Shown in pieces: positions 60,635 through 64,000 of a stretch of 64,000 nucleotides of DNA. The DNA is from CAXXIC01 sp049315325 (GTDB lineage Bacteria > Bacteroidota > Bacteroidia > Bacteroidales > UBA7332): positions 682,001-746,000 of the forward strand of contig JBMOKJ010000001.1 of the NCBI GenBank assembly GCA_049315325.1. Direction: 5' to 3'. Position 1 is the first letter of the stretch, and each line of letters starts with the position of its first letter. The position numbers and the translations under genes were made by a program. Under the pieces are notes generated by a model. It was given only the letters and a program-made list of their open reading frames with translations. It did not search any database and was not told the DNA's origin.

Positions 60635-61453
60635 TCAATACTGTTCTTTTTCGTTCGGGAAGTCTTTCGATTTCACGTCTTTGATGTAGTGTTGCACCGC
60701 CTCGGTGATAATCTCCGAAAGGTTGGCATAACGACGTAAGAATCGTGGCGAAAAGTGCTGACTAATGCCCAACATATCGTGCATCACCAATACCTGACCA
60801 TCTACACCCTGTCCTGCACCAATCCCGATGATCGGAATGGTCAATTTCTCAGCAACACGCGCTGCAAGTTCTGCCGGAATCTTCTCCAACACAATAGCGA
60901 AACAGCCAATCGATTGCAAATGCAGCGCATCTTCCATCAGCTTAGTGGCTTCGTGCTCCTCTTTTGCACGCACGGTATAGGTGCCGTATTTGTTGATCGA
61001 TTGAGGCATCAGTCCGAGGTGTCCCATCACAGGGATGCCTGCACTTAGAATGCGCACAATCGATTCACTAATTTCTGAGCCACCCTCCATCTTCACCGAA
61101 TCGGCCGAGGTCTCTTTCATAATGCGGATAGCCGATGCCAATGCCTCGCGCGAATTGCCTTGATACGAACCAAACGGCATATCTACCACCACGTGCGAGC
61201 GTTTCACCGCTTTGGTCACCGACGCTCCGTGATAAATCATTTGATCCAAAGTCATTGGGAGAGTGGTCGGATTTCCAGCCATCACGTTCGAAGCAGAGTC
61301 GCCTACCAATATCACATCCATTCCGGCAGCGTCAATCAAGCGCGCCATCGAATAGTCGTATGCTGTGAGCATTGAAATCTTTTCACCCCGCTTTTTCATT
61401 TCGAACAGGCGGTGAGTGGTCACTTTCTTTAGGTTTTCTGAGTAGGTCGACAT
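60635..61453 (-). CDS. panB: 3-methyl-2-oxobutanoate hydroxymethyltransferase
   Basis: PanB makes ketopantoate, the first step of pantothenate (and so CoA) synthesis. The 272-residue TIM-barrel protein shows MLTAYDYSMARLIDAAGMD, VGDSASNVMAG, MPFGSYQGN and VMGHLGLMPQS, all family motifs, with GIGAGQGVDGQVLVMHDMLG near the C-terminus. A metal ligand Asp is in VGDS. Confidence 0.97.
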   Translation of the reverse strand: MSTYSENLKKVTTHRLFEMKKRGEKISMLTAYDYSMARLIDAAGMDVILVGDSASNVMAGNPTTLPMTLDQMIYHGASVTKAVKRSHVVVDMPFGSYQGNSREALASAIRIMKETSADSVKMEGGSEISESIVRILSAGIPVMGHLGLMPQSINKYGTYTVRAKEEHEATKLMEDALHLQSIGCFAIVLEKIPAELAARVAEKLTIPIIGIGAGQGVDGQVLVMHDMLGISQHFSPRFLRRYANLSEIITEAVQHYIKDVKSKDFPNEKEQY

Positions 61454-61477
61454 AGCTATCTATTTTTGTAGAAGCTG

Positions 61478-61485
61478 CAAAAATA
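61478..61485 (-). promoter_or_regulatory. -7 element of panB promoter
   Basis: Minus-strand TATTTTTG (TAnnTTTG) 24 bp before the panB start. Confidence 0.45.
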
Positions 61486-61604
61486 GGCATAATCTGTAGA
61501 ATGTGCGCCTTTTTGCATGTTTTTCGGTGATGCGGACTGATTTTTAATCAAAATCAGTTTATAAATGATTTAAAGATAAAAGTTTTTGTGAAAATTATTC
61601 GTCT

Positions 61605-61640
61605 TTTGTTTGACAATATAAAAAGTATTTAATAATATTG
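61605..61640 (+). promoter_or_regulatory. Promoter of the secreted-protein pair
   Basis: TTTG (61609-61612, with another at 61605), a 20-bp spacer and TAATATTG (61633-61640, 7 of 8 of TAnnTTTG), 35 bp upstream of the ATG. Confidence 0.55.
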
Positions 61641-61675
61641 TAGAGCATTTGAATTCCTCGTAAATATCTACACTT

Positions 61676-62581
61676 ATGAAAACAAAACTTTTAGCTTTGC
61701 TTCTTTTGGTAATGATATCATTGTTATCTGCATCCGCACAATACAAATCTGTATTTGGTTCTAAATCGACTTCTTGGAATCAGCTTTTTGATGATAACAG
61801 TACAATATTTACGGATTCATTATTTGTAACTGGCGACACAATTGTCAATTCTATTTTATATAAAACCATCGGATTATTAAGTCGAAATGATTTTGAGAAC
61901 GGGTATTATTTATTAAGAGAAACACCGGACAGAAGTAAGGTGTACATGTATTTCCCGGAAAAAGTTTTTCCAAATATGATTAAAAGAGAATTCTTAGTGA
62001 TGGACTTGAACCTGAATGTGCATGATTCTTTTTTGATTGAGGAGGCAAATAGTAGTCAGACAATTTTTGTTGATTCAGTTTTTATTGATAGTGAAAATCG
62101 CAAACATGTTAGATTTGCTAAAAGAGTTACTAACTTTTTAGGTGATGAGAATTTTGAATTTATAGAAGGAATTGGTACTAATTTAGGTCTTTTCTATAAA
62201 GGTGTGATGTTTGATTATTGGGCGCCAAGTCACAATTATTTGTTATGTTCTCATCAAAACGATACAGTTTCCTACTTCGGCAAACAAAGTAAAAATCAAT
62301 GCAGTTTCTTCTTAACAGATATAAAAGAGACAAGAAAAACTCAGTCTATTCTGTTATCTTTCGATAAACGCACCAACCAACTCGTAATCAAATCGAACAA
62401 TGTTTCTGAGGCGGATTTCACTTTTGCGCTCTACTCAGCCAACGGCACAATGCTCAAACAAGCGGACGAAACAACGTTGCCCACATCCATTGGTCTGAGC
62501 AATCTACCCAATGGCGTTTACATCGTGTCGCTCAAAACCACAAACAGAGTCTTTAACCGCAAGATTGTGGTGAATAGATAG
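61676..62581 (+). CDS. Secreted protein with a T9SS-like C-terminal sorting domain
   Basis: A 301-residue protein with a signal peptide (MKTKLLALLLLVMISLLSAS). The middle is not assigned. The last 75 residues have the T9SS type A sorting pattern: FTFALYSANGTMLKQAD, PTSIGLSNLPNGVYIVSLKT and NRKIVVNR at the end. Such domains direct export through the type IX system and then attachment or release at the surface. It is followed 33 bp later by a related gene, so they are probably co-transcribed. Confidence 0.85.
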   Translation: MKTKLLALLLLVMISLLSASAQYKSVFGSKSTSWNQLFDDNSTIFTDSLFVTGDTIVNSILYKTIGLLSRNDFENGYYLLRETPDRSKVYMYFPEKVFPNMIKREFLVMDLNLNVHDSFLIEEANSSQTIFVDSVFIDSENRKHVRFAKRVTNFLGDENFEFIEGIGTNLGLFYKGVMFDYWAPSHNYLLCSHQNDTVSYFGKQSKNQCSFFLTDIKETRKTQSILLSFDKRTNQLVIKSNNVSEADFTFALYSANGTMLKQADETTLPTSIGLSNLPNGVYIVSLKTTNRVFNRKIVVNR

Positions 62582-62614
62582 AAACAAAACCTGATTTATT
62601 AACTTTTAAAATTT

Positions 62615-63514
62615 ATGCTTATGAAAAGAAAACTTTTACTTGTTGTTTTTAGTGCATTTACTGCTATTAGCGCAGTTTGTCAAACGTATGTTCCGTTCCC
62701 CACAAGTGGAGCAAAGTGGAATAATCTTGTGATACACAGAAACGAAAGCTATCGTAGAGATACCACTCTAGAACGATTGCTTATAAAAAATGATACTGTA
62801 TTAAATAATCATACATATCATATATTGTGGTCTCAAACGGGAAAACTTGAGACCCCCGTCAACTTCTATGTTGGTGGAATTAGAGAAGAAAATAAGAAGA
62901 TTTATTTTAGTGAATTTTATATGTTTCCTAATGAAGAAATTCTTCTTTACGACTTTTCGAAGCAAGTAGGTGATACTGTATTTCACCATCCAGCTTTTAA
63001 AGATTATTCCACACATACAAGAATCCTTGATATCGATTCTGTAATAATAAGCGGCAAATATAGGAAGCGATTTAAAGTGTTTGGCATGACCGGTGAAGAT
63101 TACTGGGTGGAAGGCATTGGGAGTATACAGAATGGTCTATATACACATATAATTCCAATACCAACCTGTATATGCCAAACTACCATTAAATTTATTTGCT
63201 TTAATGCGAATGATTCTTTAATATACAAAAATCCAGAATTCGACGATTGCATTCCTTCTTTCCTCCGTTCGTCTATCAATGTGCCTAGTGTTGCAAACAC
63301 AAAAGTGTATCAACAAGTTGGTTCGTTAGTTGTGGAGTCGAGCGAAATTCCCGATAAAATAGAGGTTTGCGATTTGTTAGGTAAAAATGTCTATTCAATG
63401 CTACCTATTGAACCGAAATCAGTCGTCTCACTTTTGTCTTGTCGCAAAGGAGTCTATATCGTGAAATCAACTTTCGGCAAGAGTATTGTGACGAGTAAGA
63501 TTGTGATTCGATAA
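62615..63514 (+). CDS. Second secreted protein with a T9SS-like tail, related to the previous one
   Basis: A 299-residue protein similar in plan to its neighbour: a signal peptide (start at 62615 or 62621), a body with parallel stretches (TSGAKWNNLV/STSWNQLF; YWVEGIGSIQNGLYT/FEFIEGIGTNLGLFYK), and a C-terminal domain (IEVCDLLGKNVYSM, GVYIVKSTFGKSIVTSKIVIR at its end). The pair probably arose by duplication. The function of the body is not known. Confidence 0.83.
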   Translation: MLMKRKLLLVVFSAFTAISAVCQTYVPFPTSGAKWNNLVIHRNESYRRDTTLERLLIKNDTVLNNHTYHILWSQTGKLETPVNFYVGGIREENKKIYFSEFYMFPNEEILLYDFSKQVGDTVFHHPAFKDYSTHTRILDIDSVIISGKYRKRFKVFGMTGEDYWVEGIGSIQNGLYTHIIPIPTCICQTTIKFICFNANDSLIYKNPEFDDCIPSFLRSSINVPSVANTKVYQQVGSLVVESSEIPDKIEVCDLLGKNVYSMLPIEPKSVVSLLSCRKGVYIVKSTFGKSIVTSKIVIR

Positions 63515-63537
63515 ACTACAACAAATAGATCAAAATA

Positions 63538-63575
63538 ACAAGGGCGACTCCAACTGGAATCGCCCTTGTTTTTAT
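63538..63575 (+). terminator. Bidirectional terminator after the secreted-protein pair
   Basis: Stem ACAAGGGCGA/TCGCCCTTGT with a 12-nt loop and TTTTTA, between the pair and the convergent TPR protein gene. Confidence 0.82.
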
Positions 63576-63601
63576 CTATTGTTCTTTTCTCTAAAAGAAA
63601 A

Positions 63602-64000
63602 TTATTTTACCAATTTCACGAAATCGAGGTTCTTAGCAAACTTAGCAAACTCAACATCGGTCATTGCTTTTTGAGCCATACCTTTGTTCTTAGAAATTGC
63701 ATCTTTCAAGTTGTTCAATACCATTGTTTCGTTGTTTGTGCGAGCACCTACCACAGCCATCAAGTAGCTTGTAGTGGCATCTGGAGCAGCCACACCCGAG
63801 AGCGTGTTTTTCGCTTTGTTGTAGTCTTTCACCAAGATTTGTGATACAGCAGCGTTGTTGCTTTTGATGTCGCCAAATGCGTTTGCTGCTTTTTCGTACT
63901 GTCCGTTTTTGAGGTAAAGAACACCTAAGCCTTCGCCCAAACCTTCAGCACCTGCTGCTTTACCAAACAACTCCTCTGCGTTGCTCGATTGTTTGTTGTT
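63602..64000 (-). CDS. TPR-like protein, C-terminal part
   Basis: Only the last 132 residues are in the window; the frame is open to the edge. It reads as tetratricopeptide-like helical pairs: GLGEGLGVLYLKNGQYEKAA, AFGDIKSNNAAVSQILVKD and YNKAKNTLSG. The C-terminus (FAKFAKNLDFVKLVK) is basic. It could be the end of an OmpA/TPR envelope protein, but the part that would show that is missing. Confidence 0.65.
   Translation of the reverse strand, partial: NNKQSSNAEELFGKAAGAEGLGEGLGVLYLKNGQYEKAANAFGDIKSNNAAVSQILVKDYNKAKNTLSGVAAPDATTSYLMAVVGARTNNETMVLNNLKDAISKNKGMAQKAMTDVEFAKFAKNLDFVKLVK

Overview
The window comes from a Bacteroidota chromosome, most likely order Bacteroidales. The evidence is the long PurF, the SurA-type chaperone/OstA/MutL cluster, the DapL route to lysine, class II aldolase, proteins with type IX secretion (T9SS)-like C-terminal domains, and recurrent Bacteroidota promoter elements (-7 TAnnTTTG, sometimes with -33 TTTG) in front of genes. 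It is mostly core housekeeping DNA. I saw no rRNA, tRNA, prophage, IS element or CRISPR array.

Layout. 1-3.5 kb (minus): parE, coaD and an S41 protease cut by the window edge. 3.9-14.5 kb (plus): an envelope-biogenesis run of three parvulin/SurA-like proteins and an OstA/LptA-like protein leading into mutL and mutS. 14.6-21.6 kb (minus): der, an Nramp metal transporter, era, fabH, rpmF, a YceD-family gene and a sensor kinase. 21.7-28.3 kb (minus): an arginine cluster (argR, GNAT, argG, GNAT, ygbA-like, two AT-rich unknown genes, argC, argD) with a paired ARG-box-like operator over the argR promoter. 28.4-33.7 kb (plus): rnhB, a DUF4403 lipoprotein, aroA, a DUF2147 protein and class II aldolase.

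33.9-37.5 kb is an AT-rich accessory island and the most interesting part. A 42-residue double-glycine leader peptide gene, not previously listed because it is so short, heads a minus-strand run with a truncated GIY-YIG-like gene and an unknown gene. A two-component system of RprX/RprY type is transcribed divergently. The intergenic region carries two identical 22-bp blocks of paired CTCACG half-sites 11 bp apart, one of them lying over the -33 position of the kinase promoter. I infer a peptide-linked, self-regulated signalling or peptide-natural-product locus; its function is untested.

37.5-49.1 kb (minus): purF, a small lipoprotein gene between two 28-bp direct repeats, gltD, gltB, dapL and dapF. 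49.1-52.2 kb holds the densest intergenic repeats in the window (REP-like hairpin strings, CGCAAAG/CAGAG-type repeats, an ACTTGTA heptamer array, ATTTACAATTTACC-type repeats) around msrBA and proC. 52.2-58.5 kb (minus): a PAP2 phosphatase, the pgeF-obgE-adk-hpt group and a POT peptide transporter. 58.9-64 kb: bifunctional nnrE/nnrD, panB, two secreted proteins with T9SS-like tails, and the C-terminus of a TPR protein cut by the window end.
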